From: Sva-07 sp963707515
GTDB lineage: Bacteria; Actinomycetota; Acidimicrobiia; Acidimicrobiales; Ilumatobacteraceae
Length of the DNA stretch: 64,000 bases
NCBI GenBank assembly: GCA_963707515.1
Contig: CAVPQI010000001.1
Location: 1,674,001-1,738,000, forward strand
Reading direction: 5' to 3'
The position numbers were made by a program, and so were the translations under genes. The notes under the pieces are model-generated. The model did no database searches. It had not been told where the DNA came from and worked only from the letters and a program-made list of their open reading frames with translations. This document shows positions 1 through 8,585 of this stretch, piece after piece. How positions within the stretch are numbered: position 1 is the first letter of the stretch; each line of letters starts with the position of its first letter.

Positions 1-458
1 GGGGCAACCTTGACGAAGCGGATGAACAGGCAGAAGGCGGTCAGGATGGCGAGCGCGTTGCGCCAGTGCGGATAGACGTCGCGATGGCGGACGTAGAGCC
101 ACACGAGGAACACGAGCAGCGCCGGCACGTGGAGCCCGGCGTAGTACCAGGCCGAGAAGCGGGCCAGCCACTCGTGGTCGAGGGCGACGTGCTGCAGTGA
201 CAGCTCCGACGGCAGCCGCAGCCACTCCTGCAGCCGGGCGATGTCGTACCCGCGCTCGACGGCACCCTGTGCCCGGGTCAGCGGGAGGTTCTTGGCCATC
301 CGCCAGATCGAGTACAGCGCCGCGACGAAGGCGAACTCCATCGCCGCCGGGCCGACGATGTCACCGAGGCGTGTGGGTCGCGCCCGCCGCAGCGCCAGCG
401 CGACGAGACCGGCGACGACCGCGGCGACGAGCGCCTGGCTCCACGTCGGCCACCGCAC
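1..458 (-). CDS. PAP2 / inositol-phosphorylceramide-synthase-like membrane protein (3' part outside window)
   Basis: The first 152 codons are visible; the gene runs out of the left window edge. The protein starts with a hydrophobic helix (residues about 5-22), then a segment with the pattern WRMAKNLPLTRAQGAVERG, the motif LPSELSLQH and a second membrane stretch around WYYAGLHVPALLVFLVWLYV followed by RHRDVYPHWRN. This arrangement is typical of actinobacterial PAP2-superfamily proteins related to AUR1/inositol phosphorylceramide synthase, which move or cleave lipid phosphate groups at the membrane. The catalytic histidines would lie in the missing part, so activity cannot be judged. The GTG start at 458 is preceded by GGAGG about ten bases upstream. 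It follows nuoN by about 190 nt and may be read through from the nuo operon or from a local promoter near 582-587. Confidence 0.75.
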   Translation of the reverse strand, partial: MRWPTWSQALVAAVVAGLVALALRRARPTRLGDIVGPAAMEFAFVAALYSIWRMAKNLPLTRAQGAVERGYDIARLQEWLRLPSELSLQHVALDHEWLARFSAWYYAGLHVPALLVFLVWLYVRHRDVYPHWRNALAILTAFCLFIRFVKVA

Positions 459-464
459 GGACGC

Positions 465-572
465 TCAGCCTCCGACCTCACGCATCGCGGCGACGACGAC
501 CGGTGCGGGCGCCCAGGCGGCGATCAGCTCCTGCGTGGTCGGCGTGCACGGTGCTCGATGGATCAGGGCCAC
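465..572 (-). CDS. Possible 35-residue leader or small protein upstream of the PAP2 gene
   Basis: A 35-codon frame (GTG start, TGA stop) fills the space between nuoN and the PAP2 gene and ends seven bases before the PAP2 start. It begins VALIHRAPC and contains the hydrophobic run WAPAPVVVAAM. A TACGCT box at 582-587 lies nine bases before its GTG, so it could begin an mRNA that also carries the PAP2 gene. I recognise no family. Chance open frames are common at this GC content, so this is only a candidate, supported by position and possible translational coupling. Confidence 0.25.
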   Translation of the reverse strand: MALIHRAPCTPTTQELIAAWAPAPVVVAAMREVGG

Positions 573-643
573 GAGCGATCGAGCGTACTGCCACCCGCCC
601 GTGTGCCGGGCCGCGGATCGGCCGGCGTCAGGGGCGGGTGGGG

Positions 644-2173
644 TCAACGGGCGTATGCGGTGACGGTGTCGGCGGCGTCGATCAGCCAGTCCGGGAACAC
701 GCCGACGAACAGTGTGAACGCCGCGGCGGCGGTGATCGCCAGGCCGAGGGTGAACGGGACCGGCAGCTTGGCGGCGTCGTCGTCGACTGCCGTGGTGTCG
801 TCGCCGACCCACATCGTGACCATGATCCGCAGGTACAGGTAGGCGGCGATGACCGACGCCAGCATGGCGATCAGCGCGATGGCGTAGCTCTCGACATCGA
901 CGGCGGCGGAGATCACGCCGAACTTGGCGATGAAACCGCCGGTCAGCGGCACGCCGGCCTGGGCGAGCAGGAACACGGTGAACCCCAGTGCCAGCAGCGG
1001 CCGGCGACGGGCGAGGCCCTTGAAGGCGTCGAGGCTGGCGTCGCCGCCGCTCGCTGCGGGCGACGACCGTGACGACGGCGAACGACCCGATGACCAGGAC
1101 CGAGTAGAGGATCAGGTACAGCACGACCGACGGCATGCCGGGGCCGGCGTCGGCCTCGCCCGCCTGGTGTGCTGGCGGCCTCGACGCCGACGAGGATGAA
1201 CCCGGCGTGGCTGATCGAGGAGTAGGCCAGCATCCGCTTGACGTTGGTCTGCACGACCGCGAGCACCGAACCGACGAGCAGCGACAGCAACGACAGCACC
1301 CAGATCACCGGGCGCCAGTCGTCGCGGAAGAACGGCAGGGCGATCACGAGCACGCGCAGCATCGCGGCGAATGCCGCCGCCTTGCCGACCGACGCCATGA
1401 ACGCCGTGACCGGCGACGGTGCACCCTGGTAGACGTCGGGCGTCCACACGTGGAACGGCACGGCGGCGACCTTGAAGCCGAGGCCGACGATCAACAAGGC
1501 GATGCCGGCGAGGGCCAACGCCTCGTTGTCGAACGGTGCCACCGACGTCTGCATCGCGGCGACCATCTCGGTGATGTTCGTCGATCCGGTGGCGCCGTAG
1601 ACGAGGGCGATGCCATAGAGGAAGAACGCCGAAGCGAAACCGCCGAGCACGAAGTACTTGATGCCGGACTCCGCACTCTCCCGGCTGCGCCGGTTGCTCG
1701 CCGCCAGCACGTACAGCGCCAGCGACAGCGTCTCGAGGCCGAGGAACAGCACGATCAGGTCGTTGGCCGACGCCATCACGACGCCGCCGGCGGCGGCGAC
1801 GAGGTAGAGGGCGTAGATCTCCGGGCCCTCGTTGGGCGTCGAGCGGAGGTAGTCCTCCGACACCAGCGACACGAGCGCCACGCCGACGCAGATCGTGATC
1901 GTCATGAACATCGACAGCGTGTCGAAGGCCAACGCGCCGCCGACGAGCGTGGTCGGCCCGTCGTCGGTGATGTTGTCCCATTGGATCATCGCCAGGACGA
2001 TCGCCGCCACGGCGACGGCCACCGACATCGCCGCGTACAGGCCCTTCGGCCAGCGTCGGGGTGAGGGCACCGAGCAGCAGCAGGCCGAGGGCGCCACCGA
2101 CGATGGTCAAGAGCGGGGAGAGGGCGAACCACGAGACGTCGGGTCCGACGAAGGTGTCGAGCTGCGACAGCAT
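644..2173 (-). CDS. nuoN: NADH-quinone oxidoreductase subunit N, with three frame breaks
   Basis: NuoN is an antiporter-like proton-pumping membrane subunit of complex I. The product begins MLSQLDTFVGPDVSWFALSP; conserved stretches include SISHAGFILVGVEAAS and GVPLTGGFIAKFGV near the end, with about 14 predicted membrane helices. The coding sequence changes frame three times, near 2060, 1160 and 1050. Each site is repaired by removing one base, giving about 508 residues, the normal family length. Because three extra bases restore the frame and both ends read in the same frame, sequence error is the simplest reading; a true pseudogene is the alternative. The start overlaps the nuoM stop as TGATG. 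It is the last nuo gene. Confidence 0.9.
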
Positions 2174-3765
2174 CAGTGGCCCCCCTCCTCGGTCTCGTGC
2201 GACTCGTCGGAGCCGTGATCGACCACGTGGACGACCGGCTCCGGCTCGACGTAGTCGGTGTGCTCTTCGATCTGGTCGATGAGTGCGTTGACGCTCGGCT
2301 CGATGCGGTCGAGCACCGGCTTCGGATAGATGCCCATGAACACGATCAACCCGAGGAACGGCAGGAGGACGAGGCCCTCCTTGACCCGCAGGTCGCGGAA
2401 CGACTTGTTGTCCTCGCTCGGCTCGCCGTGGAACACGCGCTGGTACGCCCACAACAGGTAGAGGGCGGCGAGGATCACGCCGGTCGCGGCGACGACGGTC
2501 CACCAGCGGGCGGTCAGGAACGAACCGGTGAGCACGAGGAACTCACCGACGAAGCCGTTGAGGCCGGGCACGCCGATCGACGACAGCATCACCACCGTGA
2601 AGGCGGCAGCGAAGATCGGCGCCACCTTCTGCAGGCCGGACAGCTCGGAGATCTGACGGGTGTGGCGGCGCTCGTAGATCATGCCGACCATCAAGAACAG
2701 GGCACCGGTCGACACACCGTGGTTGATCATCTGCAACACGCCACCCGTCAGCGACTGCGTCGTGAAGGCGAACGTGCCGAGGACGATGAAGCCGAGGTGG
2801 GCGACCGACGAGTAGGCGACGAGCCGCTTGAGATCCTTCTGCATCGTCGCCGCGATGGCGCCGTAGATGATGCCGATCACTGCCAGCGTCAGCCACAGGT
2901 AGCGGCTCCAGTAGGCGGCCTCGGGGAACAGGTACAGCCCGAAACGCAACAGGCCGTACGTGCCGAGCTTCAGCATCACGCCGGCGAGCACCACCGAGCC
3001 GGCGGTCGGCGCCTGGGTGTGGGCGTCGGGCAACCAGGTGTGCAGCGGGAACACCGGCACCTTGACGGCGAACGCGATGGCGAATGCGAAGAACAGCCAA
3101 CGCCCGGTGGAGGCGGCGAAGTTGGCGTTCTCGGCGATGTCGACGAGGTTGAACGTCGTGTAGCCGAGCTCGCGGCTGGCGATCGCCACCGTGGCGATCA
3201 GGCCGACGAGCATGAACGCCGATCCGAACATCGTGTACAGGAAGAACTTCATCGCCGCGTAGATGCGGTTCTCGTAGCCCCAGCCGGCGATGAGGAAGTA
3301 CATCGGCACGAGCACGATCTCGAAGAAGACGAAGAACACGAACAGGTCGAGGCTCAAGAAGCTGCCCATCACGCCGGCCTGCAGGAGCAGCAGCCAGGCG
3401 AGGTACGGCTTCTCGTCGTGATGGGGGTCGATGCCGACGATCGCCAACGGGATCAGCACGGCGTTGAGGACGACGAGGAACAGCGAGATGCCGTCCACGC
3501 CGAGGTGCCATGAGATGCCCCATCGCTCGATCCAGGTGTGCATCGACACGAACTGGAAGCCGGCCTCGCCGGTCTCGAATCCGGCGAGCAGCCAGATCGC
3601 CAAGCCGAGCGTGGCGACCGACGACACGAGGGCGACGATCTTCGGCAGGTCGGGTCGCGACTTCGGCATCAGCGCGACGAGCAGCGAGCCGACGGCAGGC
3701 AGCAGCACGAGCGCTGTCAGGATCGGGAACGACATCGACGTCCCCGCGGATTCGGCCGCCAACAT
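2173..3765 (-). CDS. nuoM: NADH-quinone oxidoreductase subunit M
   Basis: NuoM is the second antiporter-like membrane subunit of complex I and takes part in proton translocation. The 530-residue product has about 14 membrane helices. It carries the conserved antiporter patterns HLGVDGISLFLVVLNA near residue 110, KVPVFPLHTWLPDAHTQAPT, with its lysine and histidine in the proton path, and DLKRLVAYSSVAHLGFI. I chose the ATG at 3765 (MLAAES) because it overlaps the nuoL stop as TGATG and has GAGG eight bases upstream; an internal ATG at 3735 (MSFPILT) is possible. The C-terminus is a short charged tail rich in Glu, Asp and His. Confidence 0.95.
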   Translation of the reverse strand: MLAAESAGTSMSFPILTALVLLPAVGSLLVALMPKSRPDLPKIVALVSSVATLGLAIWLLAGFETGEAGFQFVSMHTWIERWGISWHLGVDGISLFLVVLNAVLIPLAIVGIDPHHDEKPYLAWLLLLQAGVMGSFLSLDLFVFFVFFEIVLVPMYFLIAGWGYENRIYAAMKFFLYTMFGSAFMLVGLIATVAIASRELGYTTFNLVDIAENANFAASTGRWLFFAFAIAFAVKVPVFPLHTWLPDAHTQAPTAGSVVLAGVMLKLGTYGLLRFGLYLFPEAAYWSRYLWLTLAVIGIIYGAIAATMQKDLKRLVAYSSVAHLGFIVLGTFAFTTQSLTGGVLQMINHGVSTGALFLMVGMIYERRHTRQISELSGLQKVAPIFAAAFTVVMLSSIGVPGLNGFVGEFLVLTGSFLTARWWTVVAATGVILAALYLLWAYQRVFHGEPSEDNKSFRDLRVKEGLVLLPFLGLIVFMGIYPKPVLDRIEPSVNALIDQIEEHTDYVEPEPVVHVVDHGSDESHETEEGGH

Positions 3766-5738
3766 CACAGGATCCCTCGAATCACCACGAACCACGCCAG
3801 CAACACCACGACGCCGATGCCGATGACCGCGCCGTACTGGCGCACGTAACCGGTCTGGCCCTTGCGAACCTCGGTCGCCGTCTCCTTGACGGCCAGACCG
3901 ACCCCATTGACGGCGCCGTCGACCACCTTGGCGTCGAAGTCGGCAACGCCCTGGAAGCCGGCGCGGCCGGGGCCGCCCATGAACCACGACACGGCGCGGT
4001 CGTAGTACCAGGCGTTGGCGAACAGCTTCGGCTCGACCGGCTTGACGCGCTGCTTGAGGTACACCAGCCAGGCACCGACGAGGCCGATCACGACCACCCC
4101 GACGGCGATCGCCACGAGGATGTACGGATGTTCGTCGGCCCATGTGCCGTCGATGTTCGCCTCGCCGGCCTCGATGACCGGGTGCAAGAAGTCCTCGAGT
4201 TGGTGGCCGGGGCGATCGCCGATGCCGAACAGCGTGGGCAGGTTGACGAGACCGGCGAGTGCGGCGACGCCGGCGAGCACGACGAGGGGGATCCACATCA
4301 CCGGCGGCGACTCGTGGGGCTTGAACTCGCCATGGGCGTGGTGGGTCTCGACGGGCTCCTCGCCCTCGGCGACCTCGGGGGCTTCGGCCTCGTTGGCGAG
4401 GCTCGTCCACCGGGCTTCACCGAAGAAGACCATGATCACCTGGCGGGTCATGTAGAACGCGGTGAGCAGCGCCGTGCCCACGCCGATGATGTACAACGGC
4501 GTCGACTCGGCCAGCGTGAACAGCAAGATCTCGTCCTTCGACCAGAAGCCGGAGAACGGCGGCACGCCGGCGATCGCCAACCAGCCGATGATGAACGTGC
4601 CGGCGGTGATCGGCATCCACTTGCGCAGTGCGCCCATCTTGCGCATGTCCTGCTCGTCGTGCATGCCGTGGATGACCGAGCCGGCCCCGAGGAACAGCAG
4701 CGCCTTGAACGCGGCGTGGGTGATCATGTGGAAGATCGCCGCCACATAGGCACCGGTGCCGATGGCCAACACCATGTAGCCGATCTGCGACACCGTGGAG
4801 TAGGCGAGCACCTTCTTGATGTCGTTCTGGGCGAGGGCAACCGTCGCCGCGAACAGCGCGGTGAGTGCGCCGACCCAGGCGATGGTGGTCGGCACCCAGT
4901 CGTAGGAGGCGGCGATCACCGGGTTGATGCGGGTGAGCAGGAACACACCGCCCGTGACCATCGTCGCCGCGTGGATCAGGGCCGACACCGGGGTCGGGCC
5001 CTCCATCGCGTCCGGCAGCCACAGGTAGAGCGGGAGCTGGGCGCTCTTGCCCGCGGCGCCGATGAGCAACAGCAGGGAGATGCCGGTCGCCGTCGAGGCG
5101 GCGAGCGCGCCGGTCACTGCGCTGTCGTTGATCACCTGGTACGAGAGCGAGCCGACGGCACCGAAGGCGAGGAACATCGCCAACATGACGCCCCAGTCAC
5201 CGACGCGGTTGGTGACGAAGGCCTTCTTGCCGGCGGTCGCTGCCGAGTCACGGGTGTGCCAGAACGAGATCAGCAGGTACGAGCAGGTGCCGACGCCTTC
5301 CCAGCCGAGGAACGTCACGAGCAGGTTCTCGCCGAGCACCAGCAGCGTCATCGAGAAGACGAACAGGTTGAGGTAGAGGAAGAACTTGGAGAACTTCGGG
5401 TCACCGTGCATGTAGCCGACGGCGAACATGTGGATCAGCCCGCCGATGCCGGTGACGAACAGACACATCGTGATCGACAGCGGATCGGCGAGGAATGCCA
5501 TGTCGACCTGCAGCGTGCCGACCGGCATCCAGGAGAAGAGGTCGACGACGACCGCCCGGTCGTGCTCGTCCTTGCCGAGGAGATCGAAGTACACGGCAAC
5601 GGTGGCGGCGAACGAGGCGAACACCATCACCATCGCCAGGTAGCCGGCCTTGGGATCGCCGAGGCGACGGCCGAACAGCAGCAGGATCAGGAACCCGGCG
5701 AGCGGGAACGCGGGAATCAACCAGACGAGGTCGGCCAT
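3765..5738 (-). CDS. nuoL: NADH-quinone oxidoreductase subunit L
   Basis: NuoL is the distal antiporter-like subunit of complex I and carries the long lateral helix along the membrane arm. The product is 657 residues, the usual size. It contains FLGWEGVGTCSYLLISFW, the core pattern AAGKSAQLPLYLWLPDAMEG (lysine and acidic residue of the proton channel) and IHAATMVTGGVFLLTR. The C-terminal region after about residue 540 has further membrane helices. The ATG at 5738 is three bases after the nuoK stop. Confidence 0.97.
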   Translation of the reverse strand: MADLVWLIPAFPLAGFLILLLFGRRLGDPKAGYLAMVMVFASFAATVAVYFDLLGKDEHDRAVVVDLFSWMPVGTLQVDMAFLADPLSITMCLFVTGIGGLIHMFAVGYMHGDPKFSKFFLYLNLFVFSMTLLVLGENLLVTFLGWEGVGTCSYLLISFWHTRDSAATAGKKAFVTNRVGDWGVMLAMFLAFGAVGSLSYQVINDSAVTGALAASTATGISLLLLIGAAGKSAQLPLYLWLPDAMEGPTPVSALIHAATMVTGGVFLLTRINPVIAASYDWVPTTIAWVGALTALFAATVALAQNDIKKVLAYSTVSQIGYMVLAIGTGAYVAAIFHMITHAAFKALLFLGAGSVIHGMHDEQDMRKMGALRKWMPITAGTFIIGWLAIAGVPPFSGFWSKDEILLFTLAESTPLYIIGVGTALLTAFYMTRQVIMVFFGEARWTSLANEAEAPEVAEGEEPVETHHAHGEFKPHESPPVMWIPLVVLAGVAALAGLVNLPTLFGIGDRPGHQLEDFLHPVIEAGEANIDGTWADEHPYILVAIAVGVVVIGLVGAWLVYLKQRVKPVEPKLFANAWYYDRAVSWFMGGPGRAGFQGVADFDAKVVDGAVNGVGLAVKETATEVRKGQTGYVRQYGAVIGIGVVVLLAWFVVIRGIL

Positions 5739-5741
5739 GGA

Positions 5742-6053
5742 TCAGCCCTTCAGTTCCGCGAGGTCGTCGGCGGTCGCGCCCGGGCGACGGCGGAGGATGG
5801 ACACGATGATGCCGAGCCCGACGACGACCTCGGCGGCAGCGACGACCATCACGAAGAAGACAGCGGTCTGCCCGTTGATGTCGTCGAGCTGGGTCGCCAA
5901 GGCGACGAACGTCAGGTTGGCGGCGTTGAGCATCAGCTCGATGCACATGAACATCACCAGCGGGTTGCGGCGGATGACGAGGCCGAATGCGCCGATCGAG
6001 AACAGCAGGGCAGCGAGGAGCAGGTACGGCGTCGCCGTGATCATGGCGATCAT
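5742..6053 (-). CDS. nuoK: NADH-quinone oxidoreductase subunit K
   Basis: NuoK is a small three-helix membrane subunit of complex I. The 103-residue product has the conserved glutamate segment MFMCIELMLNAANLTFV in helix 2 and a second acidic helix, FFVMVVAAAEVVVGLGI. I chose the ATG at 6053 because it overlaps the nuoJ stop as ATGA, the dominant junction type in this operon; the ATG at 6044 (MITATPY) would remove three residues and is also plausible. Confidence 0.95.
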   Translation of the reverse strand: MIAMITATPYLLLAALLFSIGAFGLVIRRNPLVMFMCIELMLNAANLTFVALATQLDDINGQTAVFFVMVVAAAEVVVGLGIIVSILRRRPGATADDLAELKG

Positions 6054-6637
6054 GCGTCGCTGCTCTGTGCGTCGGCGTCGGGATTGGTGTCGCGCGGCCA
6101 CTTGCGGGTGAGGATCACGGTGCCGGCGACGGCAACGATCAGCAGCACCGACGTCAGCTGGAAGGCGAGGACGTGGTCGCCGTACAGGTTCTCGGCGAGC
6201 TGGCGCAGGTTCGAATCGTGGTCGCCGGTGTTCTGGGCCACGTCGATGCCGGTGCCGGGGTTGATGTCGACCATGTCGCGCGAGCGGATGATCGCCGCGG
6301 CCAGCAGGCCGACGAGGCCGAGGCCCATCACGGCAGCGAGCGGTCGTTGGATCGGTATCGGTTCCACGGCGAGGTCCATCGATTCGTCGACGCCGAGCAA
6401 CATGATGACGAACAAGAACAGCACGACGATCGCGCCGGCATAGACGATCACCTGCACGGCGGCCAGGAAGTGGGCCTGCATGGCGACGTACTGCACGGCG
6501 ACGCCGAACAGGGTGAGCACGAGTCCGAGTGCCGAGTGCACCGGGCTCTTCATCGTGATGACGCCGATCGCACCGCCGATGATCATCACGGCGGCGGAGA
6601 AGAAGACGACGTACTCGAGGAACGTGGCGTCGCTCAC
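6050..6637 (-). CDS. nuoJ: NADH-quinone oxidoreductase subunit J
   Basis: NuoJ is a complex I membrane subunit containing the helix with a pi-bulge near the quinone site. The 195-residue product has five predicted helices, with the conserved motif VQVIVYAGAIVVLFLFVIML in the third. The GTG start overlaps the nuoI stop as GTGA. The C-terminal tail (residues about 175-195) is Asp/Ser-rich and likely cytoplasmic. Confidence 0.95.
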   Translation of the reverse strand: MSDATFLEYVVFFSAAVMIIGGAIGVITMKSPVHSALGLVLTLFGVAVQYVAMQAHFLAAVQVIVYAGAIVVLFLFVIMLLGVDESMDLAVEPIPIQRPLAAVMGLGLVGLLAAAIIRSRDMVDINPGTGIDVAQNTGDHDSNLRQLAENLYGDHVLAFQLTSVLLIVAVAGTVILTRKWPRDTNPDADAQSSDA

Positions 6638-7323
6638 CGTCGGATCACCCGAACCGTCTTGTCCGCTTCGGCGTCGCGGACGGCCTGCTCCGGCTCGGGG
6701 GCGCGCACGCCGTAGCCGAGCTCACCGCTCCAGCCGACCTGACCCTCGAACGTGGCGTCACCCGACGGCGACGTCGCCCGCATCCAGCCGCTGGTCAACA
6801 CGTCGTCGCCTTCGCGCCAGTCCTCCCACGGGAGCTTCTGCGGCATGCCCTCGTCGTCGACGACGAGCTCGGCCTTGGTGTAGATGGCGTCCTGGCGGTT
6901 GGTGAACGAGAACTCGAAGAGCTTCGACTCGGTGATCGCCTCGGTCGGACACGCCTCGACGCACATGTCGCAATGGATGCACCGCAGGTAGTTGATCTCG
7001 TAGACGAAGCCGAAGCGTTCGCCCGGCGAGGTCGGGTCGGCGGGATCGTTGTCGGCGCCGCGCACGTAGATGCAGTCGGCGGGGCACACCCCGGCACACA
7101 ACTCGCAGCCGATGCACTTCTCCATCCCGTCCTCGTAGCGGTTGAGGACGTGGCGCCCGTGGAGGCGCTCGGGACGCGGCAGCTTCTCGTCGTGCTCGAC
7201 GTCGCGGGCGTCGTTCTGCTTCTTGCGGGCGCGGCGGCCACCGGAGTACTCCGTGGTGACGCGCTTGCCGCCGAACAGCCGGTGCTGGCGGATGGTGACG
7301 CCGAATCCCTCGAGGTAGCCCAT
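6634..7323 (-). CDS. nuoI: NADH-quinone oxidoreductase subunit I (two 4Fe-4S clusters)
   Basis: NuoI carries clusters N6a and N6b, which pass electrons to the NuoB cluster. The 229-residue product has both ferredoxin motifs, CIGCELCAGVCPADC and CIHCDMCVEACPTEA. It is longer than the common 160-180 residues because of a C-terminal extension of about 60 residues (after KLPWEDWREGDD) with no motif I recognise. The start overlaps the nuoH stop as TGATG. Confidence 0.97.
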   Translation of the reverse strand: MGYLEGFGVTIRQHRLFGGKRVTTEYSGGRRARKKQNDARDVEHDEKLPRPERLHGRHVLNRYEDGMEKCIGCELCAGVCPADCIYVRGADNDPADPTSPGERFGFVYEINYLRCIHCDMCVEACPTEAITESKLFEFSFTNRQDAIYTKAELVVDDEGMPQKLPWEDWREGDDVLTSGWMRATSPSGDATFEGQVGWSGELGYGVRAPEPEQAVRDAEADKTVRVIRR

Positions 7324-8585
7324 CAGACGGTCAGTCCCTTCTGCTTCGGGTTGGTCTGCTTCGGGTTGGTCTGCTTGGGCGTCGGGTCGGCCTGCGCGGC
7401 GCGGTTGCGGGCGCTGACCTTCAGCGCCGCGGTGAACAGTGCGGTGGCGACGACGGCGACACCGATGGCGATGAGGACGACACGGATGCTGTCGGCGGCG
7501 TCACCCTCGGGCGAGAACTGGCGGAGGGCAGCCAACAGCAGGAACCACCCGAGCGAGATCGGGATCAACAGCTTCCACCCGAAGTCCATCAGTTGGTCGT
7601 AACGCAGCCGTGGCAGCGTCGCCCGGAGCCACACGTAGAGGTAGAGGAAGCAGAGCAGCTTGAGGAAGAACCACAGCGTGCCCTCGATGCCGCCGGGGAT
7701 GCCCGGGATGTCGAACACGAACTGCGGGCCGCCGAGGAAGAGGGTGACCATGACCGCCGACATCGTGACGACGTTCATGAACTCGGACAGGAAGAACAGG
7801 GCGAAGCGGATGCCCGAGTACTCGGTGTTGAAACCGCCGACCAACTCCTGCTCGGCTTCGACGAGGTCGAACGGCGGACGGTTGAGCTCGGCGGTGGCGG
7901 CGATGAGGAAGATGACGAAGGGCACGATGCCGGTGGAGATGACGTTCCAGTCGGCGATGTCGTTCTGGCTGATGACGATGCCGGCCGTCGACAGCGTGCC
8001 CGACGACAACAGCACGGCAGCGAGGCTGAGGCCCAGCGCCGCCTCGTAGGAGATCATCTGCGCCGACGCCCGGACTGCGCCGAGCAGTGGGTACTTCGAT
8101 CCGCTCGACCAGCCGGCGAGCATGATGCCGTAGACGGCGATCGACGACAGGGCGAGCACGAGGAGGATGCCGATCGGCGGGTCGGCGAGCTGGACCCGGG
8201 TGACGTGACCGAACCACTCGACCGTGCCGTCGCCGTCGTTGAAGTCGCCGCCGAGCGGGAGCACGCTCCACACCAAGAACGCGGGCACGAAGGCCAGGAA
8301 CGGGGCGAGGCGGAACACGATGCGGTCGGCGCGCGTCGGGAGCAGGTCTTCCTTGAAGAACGCCTTGATGCCGTCGGCGAGCGTCTGCAGGATGCCCCAC
8401 GGGCCGGCCTTGTTGGGGCCGACGCGGTTGTGCATGCCCGACACGACCTTGCGCTCGTACCAGATCATCAGCATCGTCGACACCAGCCCGAGGACGAAGA
8501 TGACGACGACCTTGAGGACGACGATGAGCAGTGGGGTCCAGAGGAGCCCACCGTCGAGCAGCGGGTCGAGGGCGAACAGGCTCAC
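7323..8585 (-). CDS. nuoH: NADH-quinone oxidoreductase subunit H
   Basis: NuoH anchors the peripheral arm and forms part of the quinone cavity. The 420-residue product has eight or more helices and the conserved patterns YERKVVSGMHNRVGPNKAG and FDLVEAEQELVGGFNTEYSG. The GTG start at 8585 overlaps the nuoG stop as GTGA. The C-terminus is an unusual hydrophilic tail with a tandem repeat of TNPKQ, encoded by a 15-bp DNA repeat around 7335-7380; this lies outside the conserved fold. Confidence 0.97.
   Translation of the reverse strand: MSLFALDPLLDGGLLWTPLLIVVLKVVVIFVLGLVSTMLMIWYERKVVSGMHNRVGPNKAGPWGILQTLADGIKAFFKEDLLPTRADRIVFRLAPFLAFVPAFLVWSVLPLGGDFNDGDGTVEWFGHVTRVQLADPPIGILLVLALSSIAVYGIMLAGWSSGSKYPLLGAVRASAQMISYEAALGLSLAAVLLSSGTLSTAGIVISQNDIADWNVISTGIVPFVIFLIAATAELNRPPFDLVEAEQELVGGFNTEYSGIRFALFFLSEFMNVVTMSAVMVTLFLGGPQFVFDIPGIPGGIEGTLWFFLKLLCFLYLYVWLRATLPRLRYDQLMDFGWKLLIPISLGWFLLLAALRQFSPEGDAADSIRVVLIAIGVAVVATALFTAALKVSARNRAAQADPTPKQTNPKQTNPKQKGLTV

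Noticed and set aside
644..2173. Programmed frameshifting in nuoN
   Set aside because: Three separate shifts of the same sign at sites without a slippery heptamer or downstream structure do not fit a programmed mechanism; sequence error is simpler.
197..6443. Long plus-strand open frames opposite the nuo genes
   Set aside because: They are rich in Arg, Gly, His and Asp, lack domains and mirror the codon structure of the real minus-strand genes. At this GC content such shadow frames are expected.
7335..7380. A separate repeat element in the 15-bp repeats at the end of nuoH
   Set aside because: The repeat is in frame and codes for TNPKQ units of the NuoH tail.
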